DNA of 64,000 nt from Haemonchus contortus (Eukaryota > Nematoda > Chromadorea > Rhabditida > Trichostrongylidae), in contig LS997566.1 of assembly GCA_000469685.2 (NCBI GenBank), forward strand, positions 32,110,996-32,174,995, given 5' to 3'. Made by a program: the position numbers and the translations under genes. The notes below the pieces were generated by a model that ran no database searches, was not told where the DNA came from, and saw nothing but the letters and a program-made list of their open reading frames with translations. This document shows positions 12,630 to 26,894 of the stretch, one piece after another (the first letter of the stretch is position 1; each line of letters starts with the position of its first letter).

Positions 12630-15600
12630 GGCCACCTCAATCTCTTACAGCTCCTAAGTTTAACAAGATCGGGGAAGCCCCATATTTCGTGATTTCTGCA
12701 GATTTTCTTGCATTCTTCGTCATGAATGTACTGCTGATGTGCTCGACTTCTCCATGTGGTTAATAATTGAAAAAATAGCACTGGAAGTATTTAACCGTTT
12801 TTTCCGAAAATTACTCGATAGAACTTCGGTATTGATCACTTTTATGGTTGAAAAGTCGATCGAGTCTACTGCTACATGCTACCAGAACTAAACGGCAACT
12901 GATTCCCAAAACCTACATCTTAATCAGATAAAAGATCCTTGATAGTAGATCTGAATGCGTAAAAGTGGTAATAGCTCACAAAAAATGTTCTCAATGGTTG
13001 AGTGTATTTATTCACTTTTTTCCGCTTTCATATTTTATGCTCCAGTCTTTTGTTTATTTTCTCGAAGCCTTGACAACAACAAACCTGCAGCGTTTGACAA
13101 GCTACTGGTGGATTTGCTGGATCATTGCATCCTTTGAAGATTTGCTCGTCTGAAAATATTTTCCCTCACTCCAGTCTGCTTGATAAATCACCGAATAAAA
13201 AACTGATGAAAAACAACATATGCAGGAGGTTTTTCTTTCCTTTGCATTCCACTGAATGCCCTTAGTTTGTCGGACATTTTCAAAGGAATGTCTGTCTCCC
13301 CAGTGCGACGACAAAGGGTAAGCTAAAAAAAAAACTCACATCCACGCATTTTGCAGACGAATTTCATGCATGACGTGATGTGAGCAGGACATGTTTGACT
13401 GACGACACCTTGGATTGTGTTCATTATGTTGCATTGCAAAGCATCTGAAATCGACGTCTGGATATTTCAAGTCCGATAGTTCAAGGAAACTGTGCTACAG
13501 GAGGGGCCGTGCTTTACATACAGGACGAAGTCGAAGAAAGCAACCTTGGCTTATTTCAGGCTACGACAGTGATAACCCACCCTTTGCCTTTTTTACGGTC
13601 CTGGAAGATTCTACTCGGACAGAACCACTAACAAAAAAGAGGGAACATCTCTAATCGCTGGCTTAAGTAAATTGTTTTAATGATGAGAAAACATGAATTA
13701 TCTCAGCGACGACTGTTTGGATGTATTTTTCATACTCTGAACAATTCTTACCGGAAGAGCCAATTAGCGCAAAAATAAAGATGCTAAGCATGAGACGTCT
13801 CATGTGAAGAATAGCCAAGTGGTTGTGGTTGTCCGGCAACAAGTGAGGGTGAAGGAATCACCAAAGAATGTATGAGTTGCTAGGAGAGCAAACAAACCGA
13901 TGCTTTACCTTCACACATCGGAAACGATCACGACCGTCTATAAAAGGTCCTAGAGAGTGACCTGTACGATCGTTGGGAGGTGCAGCATTCCTAATATCAT
14001 CCGAGGCCGGAACATTCAGTTTTATGGTATAGGAGTATAATTTAGGAAAGTTTGCTGATTCCAATGAATTCTACTTGTAATGAAGGCTACATTGCATCGC
14101 TGAGAACACTGTAGAAGCTGATGTACTGAACGCTTCGCTTCCGTATCAAAGGGATGAGAGCTGGAAGTATGCCTTTCTATGAGTCTGCGATGGTCATCGA
14201 AGTTATTTGCGAAACTAGATCATCTCTAAACCTTTTCCATTATAAGGTTGAACTCTATGACATCTCGCCTTGAGTGAAACCATTTGTTCGATTGGGGATG
14301 CCCATTTTACCATTTGATTTGACCAACGGCTGGGAAATGAATTTCATTCCGCTCTACACCCATCTATGCTGAGGTTGCTCTCGCCCATCTTCTCCATGGA
14401 GGTAAAAATGAAGCTGGAAGAAAAAGTTGTTGCAAGGGCTACCTAGATAGATTTCCCGAGATTTGAGCCATCAAACTTGGTTGGTTGACTGAGAAATCAA
14501 GTTCACGAGCACAATCATTTCTCAAAATATTACGAAACTGATAGTCGGAGTAGTCGGTTTTCAGTGGATATTTTCATTGCTCGTAAAATTTACGCAAGCC
14601 TCACTCTGTGCTGATTCACCTTGTCACGCAGAAGTTCCTTCGCTACGAGAGGGGGAAACCTCTAGACACGTGAAGTACTTAGATAAACGAAGGTGCTGAC
14701 GATTATTTATCAACTTTGGCCAGAGTAAGTGAGTGATAAGCTGACCATGCTAGCTATATTCACTCGCGATCACGTATATCACGTGGTGTGCGTCCAGTTT
14801 ACTCATCATTCATCAGAACCTTTTGAGTTCTGCTTGCGGTATAGTACAGGGTTTGCTTATTTGTGCTTCAAGGTGTTGATCACTGTCTCAACAGTTAAGA
14901 TGAGCAATTTGTCAATTATTCCGACCTACCGTCGTTGCCGCGACTCCTTAATCGCTCTGGCGGTGAGTTTATACTTCGTGTGCTGCGCCACCTCCCAGCC
15001 AAACGCCTTTGGGGGGCTGTTGTCTGCCTATTCAGACTTCCCCAAAATTGATCATCAATACTGCAATGATCGCTCAGTCTGCGACTGAGAAATACCCCCT
15101 GAGATGAGTCAATCTGTCTTTCCACCGCGCCTACTCACCAGGATACTGTCGGAAGGCTTTCAAAAGAAACTTGCTGCGACAGCGTAGTCAGAGCAGGACT
15201 TTATTTCCACTCGTGCTTGTAAGCCTTCCAGGAGTTCAATGCTTCTTATCATCTATCACACACTGATCAACCCTTTATGACTGACTGATGTTATAGTACA
15301 AATCATCAGTTCTGCCCCGGCGAAGTACTCATACGGCATTAGTAATCGCCTGACTCGTGCGGTTCCGTATCCGCAAAAGAGGGATGCTTCACAAATCGCA
15401 CGTCGCACTTAGAAGCTAAAAGCCAGGTAGGTATATGCTCGAAGTAACCGAATTGCTTTCCATTGTGGGTATATCTTTGGGGCGAAGAGAACAAACTAGC
15501 GTCTTTGCCATTTGTTCGTTTGATTTCCAATGCATATTAATCCGCGTTAGAATTTTTCCTTCTGTATCTGCTCACCACATAAGTTTAGCTCTGAATAAGC

Positions 15601-17396
15601 CTATACATGAAGAATGACAGCTGAAGCAAGAGTTTCCGGTCCTTTGATGGGTAGAACTAATCGCTGGGCAGCTGGTCTCAATCTTTCAACATGCGGCCCC
15701 CATATGGGTGGTCCCATAAAATATTCGTGCAGAAGGATTCTTAGTGAAGGCTATCTCCCATAAGAGCATTATACAAAGCACCTTCTCCGTGACAGTCGCC
15801 AAAACGGCAGTAGTCGACCACTTCTAGTCTGGTGCATTATAGCGGTGGTACAGCGGTGTAGGTGCTCATACACAATAGGTAGATTTGACATGAGTTGTTT
15901 TCTCTAAAACATGGGTGACTTCAATGATTCACACAGTGGGAATGTGAAGAAGATGGAATGTGGAATGAACAGGGTTGCATTGCACAAAGGAATGCCCACT
16001 ACTATTCACATAGAATAAAACGACAAAAAAAGCAGGGAAGCCTACTTGAGATATTACTAGATGATCCTTGATGATTACGAGTATACCTTTAATCTTGCTC
16101 TCCCCGCTAGAGCAAGATCTCTCCGCTATTGCTTACAGATCTAAGAAGACACGATTAAACAGCTAGATAACTATCTAGACCTACAGCTTTCTAAACTCTG
16201 GTACAGAAAGGCCAATGTTCTCGGGCAACCTTGACGTTGAAACTACCGAGTTTGAGTCTCCACGATCAACCATCCGGTCCTAGTTTGTGGTGGGGCTGGA
16301 GTTGGTCTGAATGAGAAAGCCCGTCTCATTGTGGTGCTCTACCTGAAGATCGACTACATATATAGGGTCCCTTACATGACATATCCCATCACCCAGTAAA
16401 CTTTATCGTTTCACCTGATTGTGATCCTGCAAAGACAACTCTCACGCGTAGCTCCCATAAAGCAAAAGACGTCCACAATCAAATGTTCGCGAGAGCTTTT
16501 GAAGGACTTTCGTATAACTAGGCCCTATTCATTGTTTCTGCTCGCGTCACGCACTCTATTCCATACTCCGGTGAAAGTCGAATCAAGAACCTCTATAAAC
16601 GCATGACACATGTGCCAACTGGTAGGTAACCATTTTAGATTCCTGTAGGTGACAAACGTCAGTTGTAAGTGGTAGAGGTCTGCGGAGTTGAAAGAGCACT
16701 TAACCGTCATTCCTACCGCAATGGGCCGCCGCATGGAAAATTGTCATCAGCCGCTCTTCAATTGCGGACTTCTCTCACATCTCTCCGACGAGATTGATTA
16801 GCGCCCCAAGACTATCCTTTTATCCTTTATGGCACTGGCACACAAAGTTCACCCTTACACCTTCATGCTCGCCGTAACTATAGGACAGCGCTGTCACAAA
16901 GTTTTTCAGATCGCTGGTTTAGACGTTTTCGTCGCACCTGCATGACCAGTTCGTTTTCCCACCATTTTCATGATAAGTCTATAGCCTCGGATACTACGGT
17001 TCACTTCTCCCGGGCATTTCACCCCCCGGATTTCACCGTTTCGTGAAAGGGAAAGGGTGTTAGCATTCAGTGACATAGGAAATCAATCAGTTTCATAGTA
17101 GAGCGTCAAGGCTTGGTTGTTGCTCTGGTGACTTCTGCCGATTACAAGAGGAGACGGAGCGGTGCAGAAGGCGACGCGAGGGAAGCTGAGGAACAAGCGC
17201 TTTCGGCGAAACCCCGTGCTGTCGCTCCCGGACCTCCGTCGGACCTCTACCCACACCTTCCGCTGTTGTCCGACACATTGCATTTTCGCTCTGTATACCG
17301 CACAGTGAAGACGTTAAGTTTAAATTGTTAGGTGTCACGGTAGACTTGAACTGTATCACACACAAGTATAGGCTTGGACCGACAACCTCAGATTAT
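12630..17396. other. intergenic, no recognised gene
   Basis: About 4.8 kb downstream of the GMP reductase gene. Open frames up to 119 codons occur on both strands, but none shows a domain or a plausible exon structure. A GC-rich patch at about 17,110-17,290 is open on both strands. I could not identify it. Confidence 0.4.
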
Positions 17397-17398
17397 AT

Positions 17399-17404
17399 TT
17401 TATT
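17399..17404 (-). terminator. polyadenylation signal of the GMP reductase gene
   Basis: On the minus strand an AATAAA lies about 45 nt downstream of the stop codon at 17,448, a normal distance for a nematode poly(A) signal. Confidence 0.6.
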
Positions 17405-17447
17405 AATCATTGTAATAAAGAAATCATTGTAATCCAATCACTCTGCT

Positions 17448-20400
17448 TTATTTCTGAGGATTTATTTCGAGAGGCACATACATGTCGTTTGTTTGTTGAG
17501 TGACCCGAATGAACGTTGTACGTTTGGAGAGTTCCTGAAGAACAGAAAATGGAGTAAAGTCTTCAAAATAAGCAAAAAATTCAAAAGTCGATGGCATGAA
17601 CCCGACTTTTTCAGGCAGCGATAGGATTCAGTTTTCAGGGGTTTCACGGAAAATTTGATGAGATAGGGGAAGTCAGCACCCAGTCGAACCTCCGTCTCAA
17701 TCTATGCCGACAGTGTGGTGTCTAATATGCCCGAAGATTCTCCTCAAAGCTCAATATTGACTAACCCTAGCAAGCTACGTACACCAAATTCATGTAAACA
17801 CAGCTCCATGATGCTGAACGGAAGTCAAATGTGGACCTTTTTCTGAAGGCACAGTTCACGATGAACGCGGTTTCCAAGATTATTCCCTAGGATAAACCTG
17901 CGACCCTCAGAGATAGCACAAGGGATGCTGTCGTTCGAGAAACGGCCTGGATAGGGCTAATGAGTGTCCTTAAATTGTCTCAACCGACCTACATATCTAG
18001 AAGCGGACGAGTTCTCACGACATTGTAGACGCTGTGAAGGTCACACCATTCGCACCAAGACGCACACGTTGCACGCAGGCAGCCAACCATAGCTCGCTAT
18101 ACGCATTGGCACACTGACAGCTCGTCAAAATACCGCTTCCATGCCCTGTTTGACTCCGTATTCTCGTCCAACCCCTAATTTTACCACTTTCTTGAAGTCT
18201 TACATTACTCCAAACACTACCGTTCTCGACATTTTGTCAGTACTCTGAACTATCCTTTACGCTATTCGTCTCAAACCAGACCCTAATTATCCTGAGCTAA
18301 GCCTCTCAGGAGATGAGAGCTCATTTTATCTTTCACTTTGCTTATAAATGGTGGAGGATCCCACTACTACAGCCAGTCGTTCTCTGATTTTTAAGTTCGT
18401 GATGTCCGCAAGTTCGACTTCAGATTTGGTGTAACCTCTCCATAACAGCATCAACAAACACTTCGAAAGCATGAATTTTCTTTTTGGCGGTCTTCAATTT
18501 TGTTTCGGGGTCCACATCCGTCTTCCATCAAGAATCGAAGGAGCATTGAAGCATTGGAATGTATACATGCAGATCATGAACTGGCTTCTAGGGGCCAGCC
18601 TAGTTTAGGTCAGTGTATTCTCGGTAATGAGTGTGGTTCCTCTTGCTCGACTCGGCATGCCGCAAGAACTAATTGTCTAAGTCAGATTTTGATGAGATTC
18701 GATTCCCGGCTAGGGCACGTTGTAGTTCGTTTCTTGGTGGTACCCCTCCCAAACCGCCATAAAAAGGAAGCACATCATGGAAAATCCTTTGGTCGGGGGA
18801 CGATACTACGTAAGCTTACCTTCAATTTAGCAGATCCAGTGTACGTGCAGGCAGAGCGAATTCCACCAAGGATATCGAGAACGGTATTGTTGACGTCTCC
18901 CCTGAAAAAACTACTGGTTAGCAAACACTATTGGAAAGTCTCTTGAAACAGAGTGATTACAAAAGAAGCTTTTGAACCCATAAGTCAACAAATGCATGAA
19001 CTTTGGCCCAGGATGATGCACTTTGGCAGATAACAAACCTGTAAGGGATGGTGATCGTTTTCCCTTCACTTGCTCTGTAATCAGCAACATTTCCATGATA
19101 TTTAGTCATCGCCGTGTCTGAGCTCATACCATAAAACAGCTTGAACTTCTAAAACACTGTGACTTTTTGCTCTAGTTTCGGGAACCTAGAGAAAAGTAAG
19201 GTAGAATATCATGCCCAAGTTGTGATGGTCCACCTGTTTCCAATAGTTATTGAGAAAAGTTGAGTAACTCAAGTACTACAGTAAAAGGGTTTTAGTTGCG
19301 TTGTAATTGAACTCACCCGTCCGTTTTGTTCAATAATTTCCCCACCGCTTTGATCATGGCCAGCCAGCAGTCCGCCAATCATTACAAAATCAGCTCCTTA
19401 AGAGGGTTATTCGAGAATCAGAAGCGAAAAGACTGTGAAAGAGGTCAAACCTGCTCCGAACGCTTTCGCCACATCTCCTGGGTTTGTACATCCGCCATCG
19501 CTCATTACATGCCCTCCCAGACCATGGGCAGCGTCAGCACATTCGAGAACCTCCAAAAAACCTACATTATGACGACTTCTTGTAATAAATAAGTAGAAAT
19601 TTACAACTTTGGCTGAGTGTCTATGCAGGTGAAGAGGTTGATCCCGCCCTCATGTCAGTGATAAGCTTCAAGCTTCGCGAACGTAAGCATTAAGGGAGTA
19701 TTAGCAGGATTAGGATTAGCCTCATAGCCTGTCAGTAAGTATTGCATTCTTGTAGAGCGTGAGAGGATGGTCATGAGACTGGTCATAAGGACTTTTCCTA
19801 TGTCTCTCGAGTACAAGGATTAAAGCTGGAAGGAACTGATTTATGGCTGGCTCGGTGAATCCCTTGGGGTGGTGATTCTGAAAATTAAAAGGACGGACAG
19901 ATTCTTAGAAAATGGTTACGTCTTCAATGCTGAGCTCTACACAGTTTTGCTACAGCAAGCTGTTACTAGCACAAAAAAAGTGATCCTCCAAATAGCCGAC
20001 GACTGCGAAGCTGCTTTCTCAAGATCCCACTTTCTCATTACTTTGGAACACCCCTTCTGATCTGCTATCGCTATTTTATGATTCCAATCATCTGCAATCG
20101 ATTTTATTCAGGGGCTATCAATTGCACTTCTTATCTTTGGGCCTCTATATGTTCATTCAGTTACAACCGCTATTTTTTGAAGGCTGTCAATGTCTAAACC
20201 ACGGTGCGATAGTAATTAATTAAATTAATTGAATGACATGTTTCATGGGTTTTCTTGCTGCCGATGCTTTTTATTGTATTGTGTTACTACTACCTAAACA
20301 GTACAAAATATGTAGTCTTCGTCCTGATACTGCATCATTTGCCCCAATTTTGAGCTTCCGGGTCATCCTGTTACCAGAAAGACGAGTTTTTCGCACAACC

Positions 20401-23400
20401 CTGTCTACCCATGCTTAAGACGCCCACCGTTGATCAAATCGGTTTCTACTTTTTTACTGTCTGGTTTTTCTCCATTTCTGGAACTGGTTTAGCCGAAGAT
20501 TTTTCCCAAAAATTTTGTCACCCTCGATGCATGCCGACTATATTTAACAATTTAGCTTTTGCGCACTTCTTTCAAAGATCTCCGAGATCCCGAGCCCTGG
20601 ACATCTTGAAGACGAACCAAGCAATCCTTATCCACCTATATTCCTCTTACTATTGCTTCTAAAAAATATGTTGCATATTGCCATCCCAACTTTGGCCGGG
20701 CCCACGTTCATCCAAGTCATGACACTCATTTGTAGATTGATAATGAAAGCCGTTTGTATAAGTAATAGCGATAAAAAGATGCAATAAGGTAACTTACAGC
20801 GCTCAGTTGTGGATAGCCGACTCCAGCCTTTTTTCTCGTTGTGCAAACGGATCCTGGACCGATTCCTACCTTGCAAATTAGTGAATAAGTACTTGAAGAA
20901 GAATGGATGACACATCTCCGAAAAAAAAGCAAAGAGAGAGCAAAACGAATGCTCAATGAGACACCTTGATGATGTCGGCTCCTGAGAGTATGAGCTCCTC
21001 AACCATCTCACCAGTAACCACGTTTCCGGCCATTATCGTATGCCTGAACAATCAAAAACAGATTGGCAAGCCTGGAAACTGACGTACATTTTGAATGATT
21101 GCTTATTTCCTGAAATGATCAGAAATGTCGTGCACCTTTATAAGTTCTATAAAACCTTTGTAAGTCGTTATAGATTGCTTGAACAAATATGCGATTACAC
21201 AGAAATTCGGCAACATAGAAGTGCTTAAAAGTACAGTGAAAGTACAGAGAAGTATGTACTGGATTGTTGCAGAAGGGCAGTACCTACTTATACTCGCGTG
21301 CCGCAGTTCTAGAAAGAATTCTACGGAGAATTAACCTGCATCAAATCATTCTGTCCATTTGATTCTTGTTGAGTATTCGCACCCATAGAGCAAGAAATGG
21401 TGGAATAATTCGTACGTACTGATGGTAATATGCTTCATAAAGTCAGTGGGTACCATATGAAAAAAATTATTTGCAGAAATTGGACAAGTACGCAGTGAAG
21501 AAATTTCGTGTGTGTGGGGGAGTTTATGGGAGAGGGGAAGAGACGTATGAGGTTGTCTTGGCAAGCACTCCGGTGGCGTAGGGTGGGGGACCGAAACTTG
21601 AAATAGCATCTCAAAGATCTGTATGCCGAAAATCCGAGCCATAAGCACTAAAAAGCATTAGTTTGTTTTTCATGAAATTCTTTACTTTTTTAATACTACT
21701 TGCTGCAAGTTGAAGCCTTGTACGATAACTGAGTGTAGGCGAAAATAGGAAACGTCGATGATCGGTCGTCTCTCAGAAGAAATATAACCCGGTTACAGAG
21801 GAAAACCATTATGGGGTTCCCATTTGTGCTAGGGTTCACCATGATTAAATCGGTGTTTCAGTACTTACCCTCCAACTGAGATCGAATCCAGCATCATAAT
21901 CTGATCCCCAGAACATGATTTTTGATTTCCGAGATGCAGGGTACTTCTCCCCATCGAGGGTTTGCGCGGTCGTTTCTCAAGTTTTAAGGTTCCCTAGATA
22001 TGGTAATTTTCACGGCGTTTCTCACACATCTTACTCTAAAAGTTTCAATCTAAAGCCACGGGTTATGATAAGCTCGGTTGCGCAGATACTGTGGTAGAAA
22101 GAATTTCTGACTTCAGGGAGTCGATCTATTCGTGCGAACTACCAGAGAAACATGCTAAACTGTTGAAAAGGGATACCTGGGGAAATGCTCGCGGACCTTC
22201 CGAATATATTCGATAAACGTTTCTGAGTAACCGTTTGCCACGTCCAGGCAAATGCTCTCTAACAACGGCACCATCTCGCAAATCGATCGCAACTATAATC
22301 AGGTGCTTTTTTTGGATGCTCCTATCTGTGCTAATAAAAATAACTGATCCGTGGATCAGTGTTTTCCCTTCGTAGCAGGGTTTCATATGATTTCGATGAT
22401 GAACAGAATTTCAGGTGGTTTTTAGTCCCACTCCAGCACAACTCACACATTGATATCATGAGCTGAGGGATTTGGCAGGATATCGTGCCCAACTCTAGGA
22501 GCTCAAGTGACCAATCATTACAAGTGCTCTGCATTTCAGTAATTACAGAATCGTGGTGGACACTGTGCCAGTACCAAAACATGGGAATGGGACCCCAGTC
22601 GCAAAATATCGAAATGGGAGACCGTTAGATGAAAGGGAATTTTGCTACTTACCTTTTCGAAGTCTTTATCAGATAAACCGGATGATACAGCAATATTCTT
22701 GAACACGTCTGTATTTTTGTTTTTCTCGAAGAACGCTTGCCATTCATCCAGCTAAAGAAGCTAGTGTTAGACAATGTTGGGGAGTTATGGAGAGAACTTC
22801 GGACCCGGGCGAGACTCGAACCCGTACTTCTGCCATGCAAACTCTCCATTCTCTACACTTCCGAGACCCCTCTTGTCCTAGCCTTTTTAATGGCCTATGT
22901 AGCAGTTAACAAACATCATCGAAACAAGCTAATGTTACAATATGCTTCCATCAGCTTGAGGAATCAAAAAGAGATGAGCTTCTTATGAAAGGACCGCTGG
23001 AAATGTGGATCACACTATCTGAACAACAGATACCAAGTAACAGAAGACTAGAACAGGTTGTGGAGATGGAAAAAAGTTTAGAAAACTGACAGCGATCATT
23101 TGGAATTACGTGGGAAGCCCCACACCTAATGCTTATATCACCCAGGCTACACTTAGCCATCGAGTAGACGGAAGCTCGCTCACTCCGGATTAATAACTCA
23201 GCAGATTTCCGACAAAAATAGAACAGTAAAAGAATGATCCACATGCATAGGAATGAGCTAAGGGAATTCGGTAAACAATGAACACTAAAGAGAAAAAGTG
23301 GGAATATCCTAGTGAGTGACTTGAAAAAGCCTATCGTCTGTTTCCAGGAATTCATAACACTTGAACAGGAAGGAACGCCGTGAACAGATGGAAGCTGCTC

Positions 23401-23739
23401 ATATGGCATTTTGCAAGCGTAGATGACAAAACTCACAGAGTAATGTTTGTGTATGGTTGTGAATAGTTGATGTTTAGCAAGCGTTTCTGCCATTTCAAAA
23501 GTTCCCACTGTATCCATATTTGACGCCACCACTGGTACTCCACTATAGGTTTTCTTCGAGTTTTTGAATGTGTACCTCAAACAGATTGATTATTCATTAT
23601 GAAATAACCGAACAAATGAAGGTTTCCTCACGTACTCTCGAACAAGATCCACATCCGCTCTGCTTTTCAATGTAGACCGTTTTGGTCGCAGAAGAACATC
23701 TTTAAAGTCGAGCTTTGGCTCAAACTCGATCCGAGGCAT
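17448..23739 (-). CDS. GMPR: GMP reductase, complete 11-exon gene
   Basis: Catalyses NADPH-dependent deamination of GMP to IMP in cytosolic purine salvage. Exons (minus strand): 23636-23739, 23437-23575, 22653-22751, 22177-22292, 20965-21043, 20798-20869, 19451-19550, 19317-19396, 19039-19148, 18820-18901, 17448-17534. All ten junctions are GT-AG and in phase, giving 1,068 nt and 355 aa, against about 345-348 aa in mammals. Recognisable blocks in order: [13 protein letters not shown] near residue 10, [48 protein letters not shown] with catalytic Cys188, [36 protein letters not shown] and RVTQQ near the C-terminus. No key residue is missing. IMP dehydrogenase is excluded because there is no CBS insert and the SVCTTR and GMSSDTAM blocks are GMPR-type. 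Introns range from 54 to 1,285 bp. Confidence 0.96.
22798..22872 (-). repeat. tRNA-derived sequence (SINE or tRNA pseudogene) in a GMPR intron
   Basis: On the minus strand, inside the intron between GMPR exons 2 and 3, is a tRNA-like stretch. It starts GGTCTCGGAAGTGTAGAG, has TTTGCATGG at the anticodon position (TGC, Ala-like) and a clear B-box GGTTCGAGTC. The acceptor stem does not pair (the 3' side reads GGGTCC), so a functional tRNA is unlikely. Confidence 0.55.
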
Positions 23740-23760
23740 TCTATCTGATAGAAAAGCGAT
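23740..23760 (-). promoter_or_regulatory. probable trans-splice acceptor of GMPR
   Basis: On the minus strand the sequence CTTTTCTATCAG ends 5 nt before the GMPR start codon. A U-rich tract plus AG this close to the ATG, with no upstream exon, is the usual nematode spliced-leader acceptor. It supports the ATG at 23,739 over the in-frame alternative further upstream. Confidence 0.6.
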
Positions 23761-26700
23761 GTCAGAAAAATTCAATCATGTGTCAAGGCTAGGAGAACAA
23801 GAAATGTTTGTAATAATATTAGCGAACAGCTAATGATTGTTCCAGAGTAAACAGATGTAAGAGGATCAAGCGATTTTTTCAGAACATTTTGGTCATCTAC
23901 CGGCATCCACATAATTCCAAAAATCTATTCGAAAGACGAGTTGCGTGGCAATTGGAGACTGCATGATTATAGGGGGGGGGGGGGGGAAGGGGTGGTAGGA
24001 GCACTGTCTGATTCCTGGGATTGTTGCTCAAGGTTCAAACGATGTCTCTTTCACTTTTTAAGTAATTACGCACTCTCAGCTGGTTACACACAGCTGGTTT
24101 GAACTGACGTTAAATATCTCGAGCTCAACACAAAAGCTCAAGAAGAGCTCAAAAGGTTCAAAAGGCATAGCATTAATTCAAAAACACGATTAGCTGAACC
24201 AACTCCACCATAGCATCATTCCAAAACAACCATAGATAATATAATCAAGATTGTGATGAGGATCGAGTTCAAGTTTGTCGAAACCAGGCAGAGTGCGTTC
24301 GTGGTTCCAGAGGGTCTGCTTTGTCAAGACCAAGAGGAAACAGACGTTACAGGAACTTGAGAATTGATTACCTGCCAGGGCGTTTCCTCGAAAAATACCA
24401 CAATCTTACTAAATCTATGACGAGTCAGTCAAAAATGAGAAATCATTGGCAATTAGCAGTCGTGACTATAGAATGCATGCACGCCATACGTCGTATTCCA
24501 ATGATGTCTGACTCCTAATGACTTCTTCATTAGATTTCGCCAACTCAGCGCCGACAGAATTGAGAGACAACTTTTCACTAGGTTTCACTAATTTCCAGGT
24601 CTTCTATGGGTATCAAAAGTAAACCACTTCGACCAAATGCCTGACGAGAAGAGCAGATCCCCCTAGGCCGCAGATAATGAGGATTTGTTCAAGACGCAAG
24701 CAATTACTCAAATTGCATAGCATACCTTTTAGCATAGGAGAGCCCTAAAATAGTAAAAGATGTGATGTTCTATACTATTTTGCAGAAAAAGTTACAAAAC
24801 TAAGCTAAACTTTTACCCTATACGGCAAAACAGTATAGAACATTATGAAAAATGATCAGGTTCCAAGAAAACCGAACGTGGAAGTTTTTAAAAGATGTGA
24901 ATTATGAATTACACTGGGAAAGATATGTTAAGCAATACATATCAGAACATTTTAAAGGAACGTTACATTGATGGAAATTGATTACAAATTCTAAAAACCC
25001 GAGGCAGTGTACTATGCACACTGATAAAGAGACAATATGCCCTTGGTTATAGATGGGGCTGGGTCAAAAAACACTCCTTCGAACAGTGTTGAATTCTATT
25101 ATTTATTGATGTGCTGTGCTCTACAATACAACCACATGGCAAGTGGAGCACTGATATGGTTTTTCAGGCCAAAATTCGCTCGGCCGATTAACCCTTTGTG
25201 GTGGACCAATGCGTAATATACTCGTCCAGGAGAATAAGGACAATGACTTGCATATCTGCTCACCACCATAAGTAATTGTGTAGGTCGAATACTATTTCAA
25301 ATGTTATTGCTGAGCAGCCTCATCGTATGAGTTGACCAACTGCCAAAACTTTCTCCTTTATAGTTTCCCGAAGTGAACGGTTCTATTATTTGCTGTCAGA
25401 TCTAGCTCAGAATTGAGACTTGTGGAACAGCTACAAGACCACAGCCGACACCTTTGGGAGGCAGCAATTCAATGCAGTTCGAGACGCTCGAGAAAAGTCG
25501 AGACGCTTTGAATACGTTCACATGACAAAATAGCCGAATCATATTTGGGGGTTCATCAGAGAAAATTTCAGTGCTATGCAAAGAACTGAAAATCTTGGTG
25601 ATAAGTAGGCTTCAGTAACAAATATGCATTAAAGGGGAAGTAGAAAAATAGATTTGGTTATGGTGAAAACATAGACGGATGGGAATGAATAGAGCGGGAG
25701 GCAGCTGGTCGGCAATCAGTGTCGTCGACTTTTGCCGAGCACTTGCTGTGTAAGAGTCAAGAAGCGCAAATTTCTCCTTGTTCTCTGTTTGCGAGAGGAC
25801 CTCGTCAGCAGTGATAATACGTTCAAACTAAGATCAATGGTCGACATCACTGCACTTTCCTCAGCTCGTGTTGACCATACTTTCAGGAGAGAAAGAACAT
25901 TGTATTTGGTTGTTGAGTACCCAATAGAAAATCGTGTCCACAGTCCGTGACGAGTATTGCTGAGATTATAGCTTGGAATGTGGGTTGAAAGTTGGTCAAC
26001 CACACTATGAGCTGCGTCAGGTCTTGTATCTCCATTGAAATTATGCTGTTGTTTGTAAGGGCATGTTTGTGTGAATTGATATTAGTAGGCAGACAGATAA
26101 ACAACTCCATTCTTTAATCCCGCATATAGTATTACCAGTCGGGCCGCCCGGCTAAGGCCAGGCTTCCCTCCTTCTTATGGGTTCGCCCGGCTACGCCGGA
26201 CGCTCCTTCTCCCTGTGAGAAATTTGCTATGCGTCAATAACACTTCGGATTCACTTTTTGCTTTGAGACCTTTACACCCTCAGTAGTAGCTTCGAATTGG
26301 GAGCGGTTCTCATTTTCTCTAAGTAATCGCCTTTGCGATATTATACGATGTTCTTTCGGACACAGCGAGGTTGTCTTACAGAAAAGAGTATTCAGAGACT
26401 TCATCGCGGCTGAGGCTACTATGTTAGCTACCATCAATGTTCCTCAGTGCCATCATCAAGGGCTCTCCTCCCTCTTGGGGCAAAGGGACTTTGCCCGAGG
26501 AATATCGAATTAATGAAATTCCCTCTTTTTAATATGTTATTTTGCTTTTTCGCTGAGCGAGAGTATAGACTATCAAATGCCTCCAAAGATGTACCTTCTT
26601 TTCTCTACAGATACATCATTAAATGTGAATGCAACATTATTACCGGTCGGATAAGTCTTGCTAAGAGTGTTATGAAAGCAAAGAGAAACCGTGATCTTTT

Positions 26701-26894
26701 ACTCAATCGCAAACTCTGCTGGGTAGCGGTCGTAATCTAATAGCAAGAAGTAAACCAAATTCATCTCCTTGTAATCACACAACTTAACCTTATTGTCGAA
26801 TGAAACATATCAAAAAGTCAAAGCTAGATCGTAAATAACAAAGGCGCTAGGAGGTGATTGGTGAATGGATCTTCTCCTCTAAGGCCTCTTCTAT
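23761..26894. other. intergenic, no recognised gene
   Basis: About 3.1 kb upstream of GMPR. It includes a long G homopolymer at about 23,972-23,985 and a GC-rich patch with repeated CCCGGCTA motifs at about 26,135-26,205 that may be an old repeat. No coding exon is supported. Confidence 0.4.

Noticed and set aside
18660..18725. tRNA-like GATTCGATTCCCGGCTAGGG segment
   Set aside because: A lone B-box-like match without a convincing 5' half or stems.
18500..18946. 148-codon plus-strand open frame
   Set aside because: It lies in the last intron and antisense to exon 10 of GMPR, and has no recognisable domain.
23972..23985. Long G homopolymer
   Set aside because: A simple run with no associated G-quadruplex array or gene feature; possibly a sequencing-sensitive site only.
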